DNA of 64,000 bases, from assembly GCA_943789425.1 (NCBI GenBank), contig CALSUB010000009.1, positions 1 through 64,000 on the forward strand, written 5' to 3'. A program made the translations under genes and the position numbers. Position 1 is the stretch's first letter. The number at the start of each line of letters is the position of its first letter. Origin of the DNA: an uncultured Luminiphilus sp. (GTDB lineage: Bacteria; Pseudomonadota; Gammaproteobacteria; Pseudomonadales; Halieaceae). This document shows, piece after piece, positions 8,334-17,461 of the stretch. Below the pieces are notes generated by a model. The model was not told the origin of the DNA. It worked only from the letters and a program-made list of their open reading frames with translations, and searched no databases.

Positions 8334-10898
8334 ATGAAATGGACAGTGAGCTGGCTGTTATGGCTGATGTTAAGTACGTCGCAGACGTGGGCGGCGGGAG
8401 AGGCCGCCGCGGATCAGGACGAGTCTGACGCCGACGCCAAGGAGACGGTGGCCGAACTCATTGAAGGCGACCAGCATTACCCTGGGTTGTTCTCGTTTTA
8501 TCGCGATACTGAGACCGGTGATACCACGCTGCTGTTGAAACCGGAGCAGTTGAATCAAGAATTCATTTACTTTATCCATATCGCCAATGGCGTCGTTGAC
8601 GCTGGGAGTTTTCGGGGTGCGTATGGGCCCCGGTTTGTTTTTACGATAGAGCGGCGGTTCGATGAAGTTGCCATTATTCGGCAAAATACGGCCTTTTATT
8701 TTGACCCCGAGAACGCCATCTCGGGCGCTGCGGAGGCCAATATCGCGCGAGCGGTATTAGCAGTGCAGCCCATTCTTGCCGAAGATGAAGAAACGGGCGA
8801 GCTACTCATCGAAACCGACAGTCTATTTCTGAGCGAATCGTTTAGTCAGCTCACGCCAACACCGAATCCCGATGCCGATCCCAAGACACAATTTACATTA
8901 GGAGGGCTGGATAAAGACAAAAGCCAGATCGTAGCGCTGCGCAGCTACCCTCAAAATACCGATATTGAGGTGGAGTACGCGTTTTTTAATGCCGCGCCGC
9001 TGGTATCGGGGTCGGATGCGGTCACGGACTCGCGCCACATTGCGATTAGAGCGATGCATAGCTTGATCGAAATGCCTAAAAATGACTATCAACCTCGTTA
9101 TGCCGATGCCCGTCTGGGATCTTTTAATCAGCAAATCACGGATCTGACCTCAACCGAGGTGGCGCCGTATCGCGACGTCATCAATCGCTGGCACCTGGTC
9201 AAGAAAGATCCCTCAGCGGCGCTATCTGAGCCGGTGGAGCCGATTACGTATTGGATCGAAAATACGACACCACTGGCGTGGCGCCCCATGATTCGGTCAG
9301 CGGCGTTAGAGTGGAACAAGGCGTTTGAAAAAGCCGGCTTTCGCAATGCCGTCGAAGTGAAAATCCAACCCGATGATGCGGATTGGGAGGCAGGTGATCT
9401 CCGTTACAACGTCCTCAGATGGACGTCCTCACCTAATCCACCCTTTGGTGGTTATGGCCCCAGTTTTGCGAACCCACGAACGGGCCAGCTGTTGGGCGCC
9501 GACATCATGCTTGAGTTTTCCTTTTTGAATCGATCGACGCTGGCCCGCGAACTGATTCAAGGCGAGTCGGTAAGCACGACGCCTGCACTTTGGCCCTCTG
9601 ATCACCACTGCGGTGTGAGTCATGTGCTCGGTCTGGGAGGCGCCTTTGCCGAACTGGCGGTTAAAGCAGCGGGCGGCTCTGCCAAGATAGAAGAGCAACT
9701 CACGCGCGATCGCCTGTATTACCTCATCTTGCATGAGATTGGGCACACCTTGGGCATGAACCATAATATGAAGGCCACGCAGTTACTCAGTCGTGATCAA
9801 ATCAGTGATCCGAGCGTGAAAGCAACTGGCATTCTGGCGGGTTCGGTGATGGACTATCCCGCGGTTAACTTCGCCGAGACAGAGGCTGAGCAAACGCTGT
9901 TTTATACCATTGCACCGGGGCCTTATGACGACTGGTACATCGAGTATGCGTATTCCACGGCCTTAGCTGACGCCCCGGCGGAAGCGGCGCGTCTTGCGGA
10001 GATCGCGGCGCGTTCCTCGGAGCCTCAATTAGTGTTTGGTAACGACGCCGACGATATGCGGTATCCCGGCTCGGGATTGGATCCGCGGGTCAATATTTAT
10101 GATCTCAGCTCAGATTCTATTGGCTATGCCGCTGAGCACATGGCGTTAATGCAAACGACTCTGAATAAAATGGCAGTGTGGTCACCGAATGATGGGGCGT
10201 CATATCAAGAGGCCGTTGAGGGCGCTGCGTTAATCATCCGCTTATGGGGTACCAGCGCTGGCGTGATTTCTCGCTGGGTAGGGGGGGTGTATGTAGACCG
10301 GTCGGTGGCGGGGCAGGCCGATGCGACTGAGCCCTTCATACCCGTCGAGCGCGTCCAGCAAAAACGTGCGATGGCCGCATTGGCCGACCATCTCTTTGCA
10401 CCAAATGCGTTTGAGGTGGATGGTGCACTGTGGCGGCATACTGCTCCGCAACGTCGCGGCTTCTCGCACTTTGGTAGTACCGAGGATGCCAAAATTCATA
10501 GTGCGGTACTCAACGGGCAGCAACAGGTGCTGGATCATTTACTGCATCCGGTGGTATTGAAGCGTATTGTTGATACCGAGCTGTATGGTAATCAGTATGT
10601 ATTGAGTGACGTGATGCAGGACCTTACTGCGGCTATTTTTGCCGCGGATATGGATAGCACCGTCAATGGCTTCCGCCGCCATCTTCAGTCTGACTATGTG
10701 ACGCGACTGGGTGCGATGGCAACAGGTGCCGCAAAATCGTCTTACGATAGTTCGGCGCAGGCGATGGCTCTGTATGAGCTGTTAGCACTGCAAGATCAGC
10801 TCAAACAGCGCTCGGCGCCTGATACGATGACTCGGGCACACACACAGCATTTGCTGTTTATGATTGCGCAAAGCCTAGAGCCTGCCGCCGCAGGTTGA
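8334..10898 (+). CDS. Zinc-dependent metalloprotease (DUF5117/DUF4953-like), secreted
   Basis: Signal peptide; metzincin-type HEIGHTLGMNHN; SVMDYP downstream. Confidence 0.85.
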   Translation: MKWTVSWLLWLMLSTSQTWAAGEAAADQDESDADAKETVAELIEGDQHYPGLFSFYRDTETGDTTLLLKPEQLNQEFIYFIHIANGVVDAGSFRGAYGPRFVFTIERRFDEVAIIRQNTAFYFDPENAISGAAEANIARAVLAVQPILAEDEETGELLIETDSLFLSESFSQLTPTPNPDADPKTQFTLGGLDKDKSQIVALRSYPQNTDIEVEYAFFNAAPLVSGSDAVTDSRHIAIRAMHSLIEMPKNDYQPRYADARLGSFNQQITDLTSTEVAPYRDVINRWHLVKKDPSAALSEPVEPITYWIENTTPLAWRPMIRSAALEWNKAFEKAGFRNAVEVKIQPDDADWEAGDLRYNVLRWTSSPNPPFGGYGPSFANPRTGQLLGADIMLEFSFLNRSTLARELIQGESVSTTPALWPSDHHCGVSHVLGLGGAFAELAVKAAGGSAKIEEQLTRDRLYYLILHEIGHTLGMNHNMKATQLLSRDQISDPSVKATGILAGSVMDYPAVNFAETEAEQTLFYTIAPGPYDDWYIEYAYSTALADAPAEAARLAEIAARSSEPQLVFGNDADDMRYPGSGLDPRVNIYDLSSDSIGYAAEHMALMQTTLNKMAVWSPNDGASYQEAVEGAALIIRLWGTSAGVISRWVGGVYVDRSVAGQADATEPFIPVERVQQKRAMAALADHLFAPNAFEVDGALWRHTAPQRRGFSHFGSTEDAKIHSAVLNGQQQVLDHLLHPVVLKRIVDTELYGNQYVLSDVMQDLTAAIFAADMDSTVNGFRRHLQSDYVTRLGAMATGAAKSSYDSSAQAMALYELLALQDQLKQRSAPDTMTRAHTQHLLFMIAQSLEPAAAG

Positions 10899-11024
10899 GC
10901 CTGCGGCGCGGGAGCTTGGCACCCATGTGGTGCCGGGCTAACGCTGCCTTCTACCTTCGCCCCCTCGAATTGCCCCCAAGCAAAGCGGTCTACTTGGCGT
11001 CACGCCTCAGGTAGGGGGCACTCC

Positions 11025-11671
11025 CTAGGTGCTGGGGCAGGTCGCTTCGCGCTCGGGATGCCTCACTAGAGTGAGCAGTATTTCGCCAACACCGACGCCG
11101 AACTTGCGCATCTTCGATTCGTTAATGACAACGTTGTCGCTGACACGATACATGCGATCGTCGATGTTCACGTCGATAGGGCCGTCCTCGAGCTCAATGC
11201 GTAACGTGTAATCTAGAAACATGGCGTTACCTTGCCAACGGGCGTTGCCTTCGCCGACAACGTCGCCTGCAGTGCCAATGTAGCGTTGCGCTCCGTCAGG
11301 CGTCAGCGTCCAAATGCGGACTTGTTGCTCACCGTCATCGAATACAAACGCCTCATCTAGCGTACCCACACCCTCTTGCCAGCAGGCAGTGATATCCGCA
11401 TTAAAGTGGCGTGTTGCAGCGCCAGAATAGTCTCGTACGACTCCGTGTGCTGTTAATACCCCGTTAAAAAAATCTTCGGGGGATCAAATGACGGTTCCGC
11501 CATCTGATGATCATCGATAGACGCGGTGCCACAGGCGCTCAGCAGCCCGATAAGGCCGGATAACACACTCAGCCCTAGCAGGGTTCTCGCAGCGGTGGCG
11601 AATCGACCGGCCCTGTGACGAGGGCCGTCTGGAGGGGAAACAATGAACATGGCAGTGACCTCAGTAAACTC
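11025..11671 (-). pseudogene. DUF3833 family lipoprotein, apparent frameshift (ORFs 11453..11797 and 11025..11369)
   Basis: Lipobox LLSACG; FDPP then in another frame EDFFNGVLTAHGVVRDYSG...WQEGVGTLDEAFVFDDGEQQVRIW...YIGTAGDVVGE...KFGVGVGEI; start uncertain. Confidence 0.6.
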
Positions 11672-11735
11672 AGTGAGCCATACGGACGCTTGAGGGTGTC
11701 GGATCTGCTGAGCGTCACCAGCCCCTGAGTGACGT

Positions 11736-11795
11736 ACCGCATTAGAGAGCACCGCATTAGATAGCACCGCATTAGATAGCGCTGCGCTAGAGAGC
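11736..11795. repeat. 15-bp tandem repeat, about 4 copies (ACCGCATTAGAKAGC)
   Basis: Units at 11736, 11751, 11766 near-identical; fourth (11781) degenerate. Confidence 0.85.
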
Positions 11796-11964
11796 AATGC
11801 GCTTTATCCACGCTGAGCGTAGGCAAGCGTCAATGCGAACAGCGCATCAAAACGAATGAGGTCTTAGCGGCTGAGGTGTTATCGTTTCTTGAGGGGGGGC
11901 GACCGCCCCCTTTTCGACTCGCATGCTCAATAGGGGGCGAGTGCTTGATGAAACGCGCTTTCGT

Positions 11965-13206
11965 TTAGTGCCCACCAAAGACCAGCATTTGCACGGGCAG
12001 TAACAAGGCCTGCATTCTGAGAATAATGGCGTGGATCAGACCGACGGTATCGACCATGTGCAAAAACACGGTTTCGCCTAGCCCTAAATTGCCTTGTTCC
12101 AATCGCTCGTGATTACTGGTGTAGGCGTTAGCAATACACTTACTTCCGGGGATGACGTTGGTAAGGCCTCCGGTGTAGAGAGGCTCCATGACGACGGTCA
12201 GTGTGCCAGGGCGTGCCCGTTGTTGCGCATCAATGAGTACATCCGCCGGCTTGAGTTGCCCCGCGGCGACGACCGGCTGCACTCGCGTCACAACCATGGG
12301 AATCACCGTAAACGGATTCGATAGGCACACCACTTCAGCCAGCATGCCTTTTTTAATGACTTGTGATGCGAGTTGGTTAAAGCCAGCCGCTATTGAGGTT
12401 TGCCCCGATTCCGGTCCAGATGTTGGGATCAATACGCCAGCTGGTCGCAAAATCGGATTGACGTAGTCGCCGCGTTGAAGGAAAAACTGCGCAACTTTGC
12501 CATCCACACCGGCATAGATGACGGTCTTATCGAGCTCTACCTGCGCCTGTTCGAGCTGCTTCTGAGCACTCTTTTGCTGCGCGGGAAGGATCTCGCTGAT
12601 CTGCGTTTCTACAGCGGCAACATTGGCTTTTGCGGCTTGTACGCCGCCTTTTTTCTGGGAGAGGGAAATTTCGAGGCGGTCCAGTTCTATCTGACTCACT
12701 AATTGCTGGCCTCGTGACGCCAATGCCTGCTTTTTAGCGAGCTCGTTTTCTGTTTGTGCCAGCGAGCTTTCGGCTTGCACCTGCTGTGCCTTTGCGCCGT
12801 CTAATTGCGCTTGGGCTTGCACAAAAGCGGAGGCGATTTGACCCAGCTGACTCTCGGCGATGTTGACAGCTGCCGCCTGTGAGCTATCGAGCAAGCTGAA
12901 TAAGGGTGCTCCCGCCTCAACCGCCTCGCCATTTTTGACAAACACCTCTTCGACCAAACCGCCGCCTTGGGGGAGCAAGGGTATGGTGCGAAAGTAGGGG
13001 CCTGCATTAGTCGTTGAGGGGTGAAAATAGAAAACCACCGTGATGAAGCTGATCGTTAAAACAAAGCAGGCGGTAATCCCGATGCGAAGTTCGTACCAAA
13101 GCGTGAAGAAGGTGATCTCATTACCCCAGCGTTTACCTTGGCGGTAGCGGCGGAACAGGTAATCGGGTAAGACCGTAAACAACGAGCAGAGAATCAGTTC
13201 TAGCAT
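11965..13206 (-). CDS. HlyD-family membrane fusion/secretion protein (YiaV-like)
   Basis: N-terminal TM, lipoyl-like halves (QGGGLVEEVFVKNGEAVEAGAPLF; VIYAGVDGKVAQFFLQRGDYV), long coiled coil. Confidence 0.8.
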   Translation of the reverse strand: MLELILCSLFTVLPDYLFRRYRQGKRWGNEITFFTLWYELRIGITACFVLTISFITVVFYFHPSTTNAGPYFRTIPLLPQGGGLVEEVFVKNGEAVEAGAPLFSLLDSSQAAAVNIAESQLGQIASAFVQAQAQLDGAKAQQVQAESSLAQTENELAKKQALASRGQQLVSQIELDRLEISLSQKKGGVQAAKANVAAVETQISEILPAQQKSAQKQLEQAQVELDKTVIYAGVDGKVAQFFLQRGDYVNPILRPAGVLIPTSGPESGQTSIAAGFNQLASQVIKKGMLAEVVCLSNPFTVIPMVVTRVQPVVAAGQLKPADVLIDAQQRARPGTLTVVMEPLYTGGLTNVIPGSKCIANAYTSNHERLEQGNLGLGETVFLHMVDTVGLIHAIILRMQALLLPVQMLVFGGH

Positions 13207-13209
13207 GAC

Positions 13210-13602
13210 TTAACGCGCCTCCTCGGAGTGATCGAGTTGCGGTTCTGTGGGGTCTGCATCCGTTGTCGTCAGTTTTTTTAACGAATCTGAAATACTGCGA
13301 ATCGGCGTTAAAAAGTCGGGTAGCTTGAGCACTGCTAGGATCAATGCGACCACCCAGAAGATATTATTGTGGGTAAACAATGCCAGCAGTGCGAGCACCA
13401 TAATCAATTGAGATTGTGTGTTGCCGTGCTTATGGGCCAGCCGCTCTGGAATCGCGTGAAGCGACAGATAGCCGACACCAATGCCCAATACTGCCAGTAC
13501 TAAAATAACAGTGATCGCGGAAAAGAGGGGATCACTGCCATCGGCAGCACCAATGAAGCTGGGCAGTACGTGGGGGGCAAGCGGATGGAGTTCTGCAGAC
13601 AT
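13210..13602 (-). CDS. Small inner-membrane protein, possibly YiaW/DUF3302-like
   Basis: Two hydrophobic segments; pattern LHAIPERLAHKH...LALFTHNNIFWVVALI; upstream of the HlyD gene. Confidence 0.45.
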   Translation of the reverse strand: MSAELHPLAPHVLPSFIGAADGSDPLFSAITVILVLAVLGIGVGYLSLHAIPERLAHKHGNTQSQLIMVLALLALFTHNNIFWVVALILAVLKLPDFLTPIRSISDSLKKLTTTDADPTEPQLDHSEEAR

Positions 13603-13640
13603 GGTGTCGACCTCTCAGCAGTGACGGTGACTCAAGTTGA

Positions 13641-14108
13641 TCAGGCAGCGGCCGGTGTGTTCTGTCTCAGCAGTGCGTGACGTAAATGATCTGTTGTGAG
13701 TGTACGCAGAATATTACCCTCTTGGTCGAGCTGATCAGTCAGTTGGCCATCGGGCGCATACAGCTCAAATAAGACGAGGGCACCGTTGGCGCCGCCTTGC
13801 TCCATATGGATATCGCCGGGCGGTTTCTTAGCATAGTCACCGGCGGTTCTAACGGTTGTTGCGGTCAGTTCATCATGTTCGTAAGTACTGACATGGAGCT
13901 CTCCGGCGAGGACGATTGAAGTGGTCGAGCAGAGGTGTCGGTGAAAGTGGCAATAACAATGAGGGTCCCAGCGATACAGCACGCTGACATGCCCCGATGT
14001 ATCGATATCAAGAATCGTACCCCAATAGCTGATGGGCGTATCGCTAACACTGTCATCACGGTAGTGAGTCCAGTGCAGCGCACTGTGATCGAGCAAATTA
14101 CCGTTCAC
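13641..14108 (-). CDS. Cupin domain protein
   Basis: HCYCHFHRHLCSTTSIVLAGELHVSTYEHD ... GDIHMEQGG metal-binding cupin pattern. Confidence 0.7.
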   Translation of the reverse strand: MNGNLLDHSALHWTHYRDDSVSDTPISYWGTILDIDTSGHVSVLYRWDPHCYCHFHRHLCSTTSIVLAGELHVSTYEHDELTATTVRTAGDYAKKPPGDIHMEQGGANGALVLFELYAPDGQLTDQLDQEGNILRTLTTDHLRHALLRQNTPAAA

Positions 14109-14240
14109 GTCTCGTTGCCACTGATTATTTAGGAGTGACCCTCGATAATGGCAACATTTCCAGCTCAGTCAACTGGCAAGATGAAACCTGTCACCAATAG
14201 AGCAGTTTTCAGCTGAAATACTGAGATGACGACAGGTGGG

Positions 14241-15878
14241 TTACTCAGCGCTAATAAAGGGCCCATCGACGCAAATTCGGCGACCATCTGGCGACGCACA
14301 GGCGCCACAAATGCCCACGCCACACTTCGTCAAATAGTCGATCGCGCTGTAAATGCGGTCCGCCGACACGAATTGTTGCTGTACGGCTTCGCTGGCATGA
14401 ATCATGGGTGCCGGCCCACAATTATAGAAAATCATCTTCTCCAGGGCGGCGGCTGATTGCTCGGCTAAAAAGGTGGCCAATGCGTCGCTGACGCGACCTT
14501 CGAATCCTGCGCTGCCATCGTCTGTCGCAATAGTGACCCGAGCCGCACTGTCGCACTCCTCACGGAAGTACAGTCGGTTAGCGGTGCGCGCACCGACAAA
14601 GATATCAGCGGGTTGTTCTGCTGAACCAAAATCTTCAGCAATTTGCAGTACCGCGGCCAGCCCCGTGCCCCCCGCGACACACACGATATGCGCACCTTCA
14701 GGGGGGGAGACGGCAACCCCGTGAGGGCCTCTCAAGTACAGCGTATCGCCGGGAGAGATTTGGTAACAGGCATCGGTAAACGGCCCCACATTGATCACCG
14801 CTAACCTGACGGGGTCCGCGGTCAGGCAGGAAAACGGCTTTTCACCGACGCCGGGTATCCAGACAAAGACATATTCACCGGCCCGGATATCGAGGCTGCC
14901 ATCGAGGGTCACCACACTGATGTCGTCACAGACGGGCTTATTGTCAGTCACGTGATAAGGACTAAAACTCATATCCAAGTCGAAGCGAACCTGCTCAGCG
15001 GCTCGGTCTGTTTGGTGGTTCATATCCTGCGCAAGATCGGCAAAGTATTGCCCCAATGCCTCGGTATCGAGCCCGGTGAGCCCCGATCCAATGCCGAAAA
15101 TAGTGGCGCCACAGTGTGCTACTGCCCGGCAGTCCGCGGCAGAAGAGAGACCGCCACAACCGATTAGGGGTAAATCGGTCACAGCGCGCAGGGCCGCTAG
15201 CGCCTTCAAGGTGACGGGTAAAACGCCTTTCCCTGACATCCCACCCAACCCGTTACTGAGTATGGGGTGACCATGACTCTCGGTGTAGCCGGGCCCAGTG
15301 GTGTTGATCGCACACAGACCCGCTGCGCCACCCGCTAACGCGGCTTGTCCAATCACCGCGATATCGTCTACGTTGGGTGTGAGTTTGGCGATAACCGGTA
15401 TCTCTACGGCGTCACAGACCGCGGCGACGATATCCCTCACCATATCCGGATCTTGTCCCATTGCCATGCCGTAGCCTTTGGCATGGGGACAGGACAGATT
15501 GAGTTCCAAACCGTCTGCTACCGGAGCCAGCTGCCGGGCCACGGCAACAAATTCTTCAATGGATCCCCCAAAAATGGAGACGAGCAAAAATCGATCTTCT
15601 GGCACGGTGAGCGTGCGAAGACCTTCGAGGGCATCTTCGACACCTGGGTTGGTCAAGCCAATCGCGTTGACGAAACAGCCCGGCGCATACTGACTGTAAA
15701 CGGGTTCTCGATATCCCAACCGAGGCTCAAACCCGATACTTTTTGTCGTGATCACACCAATCTCAGGGATCGTATCGATCACGCGCTGGATAATGGAAGG
15801 CGCGGTGGTCACAATCCCCGATGGGATCGTAAAGGGGCCCGATAGCTGCTTTCCGAGAAACTCGGTGGTCAAAGTCAT
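14241..15878 (-). CDS. Dihydroorotate dehydrogenase-like PyrD fused to PyrK-like FAD/2Fe-2S electron-transfer subunit
   Basis: N-half NLSCPHAKGYGMAMGQDP, IAKLTPN, GCGGLSSAADC; C-half GPHGVAV, VAGGTGLAAVLQIAEDFG, FYNCGPAPM, CGVGICGACASPDGRRICVDGPF. Confidence 0.85.
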   Translation of the reverse strand: MTLTTEFLGKQLSGPFTIPSGIVTTAPSIIQRVIDTIPEIGVITTKSIGFEPRLGYREPVYSQYAPGCFVNAIGLTNPGVEDALEGLRTLTVPEDRFLLVSIFGGSIEEFVAVARQLAPVADGLELNLSCPHAKGYGMAMGQDPDMVRDIVAAVCDAVEIPVIAKLTPNVDDIAVIGQAALAGGAAGLCAINTTGPGYTESHGHPILSNGLGGMSGKGVLPVTLKALAALRAVTDLPLIGCGGLSSAADCRAVAHCGATIFGIGSGLTGLDTEALGQYFADLAQDMNHQTDRAAEQVRFDLDMSFSPYHVTDNKPVCDDISVVTLDGSLDIRAGEYVFVWIPGVGEKPFSCLTADPVRLAVINVGPFTDACYQISPGDTLYLRGPHGVAVSPPEGAHIVCVAGGTGLAAVLQIAEDFGSAEQPADIFVGARTANRLYFREECDSAARVTIATDDGSAGFEGRVSDALATFLAEQSAAALEKMIFYNCGPAPMIHASEAVQQQFVSADRIYSAIDYLTKCGVGICGACASPDGRRICVDGPFISAE

Positions 15879-15964
15879 ATCTCCATGTTGAAGCCACGAT
15901 TATACGTTGCCCGGCCGCAGGGCGTCATTCAAAGACTGGCACTGACCCGCCAGCACGGGCGATA

Positions 15965-17434
15965 TTAGGTGCCACAAAAGGTTTGCGTGACCCGTTCTTC
16001 TTCGCTCGGGGGGCGCGCCCATTCGAGATCATCGCTATCCCAGGTAAATGGGGTTTGGGCGCGTGCAGCCCATGCGTGTATCCAGTCGGTCTCATCCTTC
16101 TCCGCCAGTTCAATGGCGCGCTGCACCAGATGATTTCTCGGAATCACGACGGGGTTGGCCGATTGCATGTTTGTATTCAGCATCTCGGTATCCCCCGCAT
16201 TGTCTTTGCGCCGCGCTGCCCATTGCTGCGCCCACTCCGTCAACGCTACGGGAGCGGCAAATAGCTCGGGTAGAGGCGAATGCGCCAGTGTGTCGTTGGC
16301 GCATTCCGTTAGCCATCGAAACGCCAAGGTAAAATCTAGACGCTCAGCGGCCAAGATATCGTGGAAAGCCTGCAGTAGTGGGCCGTCGGTCTCTTTCATG
16401 CTATCGAGCCCTAGTTTCGTTGCTAAGCGGGCTTGATGCAGGTGGTGGAAGCGCTGCGGGTAACGGTCAACGACGGCCTGCGCTTGCTGTTGTGCCACCG
16501 TGGGATCCGTGTCGATGAGCGGCAGCAAACACTCCGCTAATACGGCGAGATTCCAATGCATGATGCCCGGTTGATTGGGCCAGGCGTAGCGACCTTGGCG
16601 ATCAATGGAGCTGAAGGAAGCGGTCGGGTCAAAATGGTCCATAAAGGCGCAAGGACCATAATCGATGGTTTCACCACACAGTAAGGCATTGTCGGTATTG
16701 AGGACGCCGTGGACGAAGCCAAGTACCTGCCAGTGCGCCACCAAATTAGCGAAATGAGCGCAAACACCATCGAGCAGCACTAAAGCTGCGTTCTGTTCTC
16801 CTGAGTAGTTCGGAAAATGGCGCTGTACAACATAGTCGACTAATTCTGCCAAACCCTCACCGTCGCGCGTCATGGCGAAGTACTGCACGGTGCCGACGCG
16901 GAGGTGGCTACTCGCCACTCTTGTCAGGACGGCGCCGGGTTCGAGGCGATTGCGATAGACCGGGTCACCGCTGCTAATGGCTGCCAGCGCCCGCGTCGTG
17001 GGCACACCGAGGGCGTTCATCGCTTCGGACAACAAATACTCTCTGATCACGGGTCCTACAGGAGAGCGGCCGTCACCACCACGAGAATAGGGCGTTGGGC
17101 CCGCACCCTTTAACTGAATGTCAAAACGATCGCCAGCAGAGGTGACCCATTCGCCGAGCAAGGTGGCACGGCCATCACCGAGTTGCGGATTATACTGTCC
17201 GAATTGGTGCCCGGCATAAGCAGTGGCGATGGGTTGTGTGCCCTGAAGCATCTCATTCCCTGCCAGCGCGCTCAGTTGCGCCGGGTCGGACAGCGGGTCA
17301 CTCGGCCACTCGAGCGCGGCCGCGAGCCTCGAATTCCACAGCAACAGCTTGGGCGCCGAGACAGGATCGAGTTGCTGTACTGAACTGAAAGTGCGACCCA
17401 GGCGCGCATAGGAATGATCAAACCCTGCTGTCAT
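15965..17434 (-). CDS. selO: Protein adenylyltransferase SelO (YdiU/UPF0061)
   Basis: AYAGHQFGQYNPQLGDGRATLLGE, GAGPTPYSRGGDGRSPVGPVIREYL, HGVLNTDN. Confidence 0.95.
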   Translation of the reverse strand: MTAGFDHSYARLGRTFSSVQQLDPVSAPKLLLWNSRLAAALEWPSDPLSDPAQLSALAGNEMLQGTQPIATAYAGHQFGQYNPQLGDGRATLLGEWVTSAGDRFDIQLKGAGPTPYSRGGDGRSPVGPVIREYLLSEAMNALGVPTTRALAAISSGDPVYRNRLEPGAVLTRVASSHLRVGTVQYFAMTRDGEGLAELVDYVVQRHFPNYSGEQNAALVLLDGVCAHFANLVAHWQVLGFVHGVLNTDNALLCGETIDYGPCAFMDHFDPTASFSSIDRQGRYAWPNQPGIMHWNLAVLAECLLPLIDTDPTVAQQQAQAVVDRYPQRFHHLHQARLATKLGLDSMKETDGPLLQAFHDILAAERLDFTLAFRWLTECANDTLAHSPLPELFAAPVALTEWAQQWAARRKDNAGDTEMLNTNMQSANPVVIPRNHLVQRAIELAEKDETDWIHAWAARAQTPFTWDSDDLEWARPPSEEERVTQTFCGT

Positions 17435-17461
17435 CGTCTCGCTACCGCAATGGGAAACAGT

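Noticed and set aside
11885-11945. GC-rich hairpins downstream of the HlyD gene as terminators
   Set aside because: GGGGGCG/CGCCCCC stem exists but lacks a T-tract on the relevant (minus) strand.
15345-15845. 166-aa + strand ORF
   Set aside because: Antisense to the PyrD half of the fusion; no domain.
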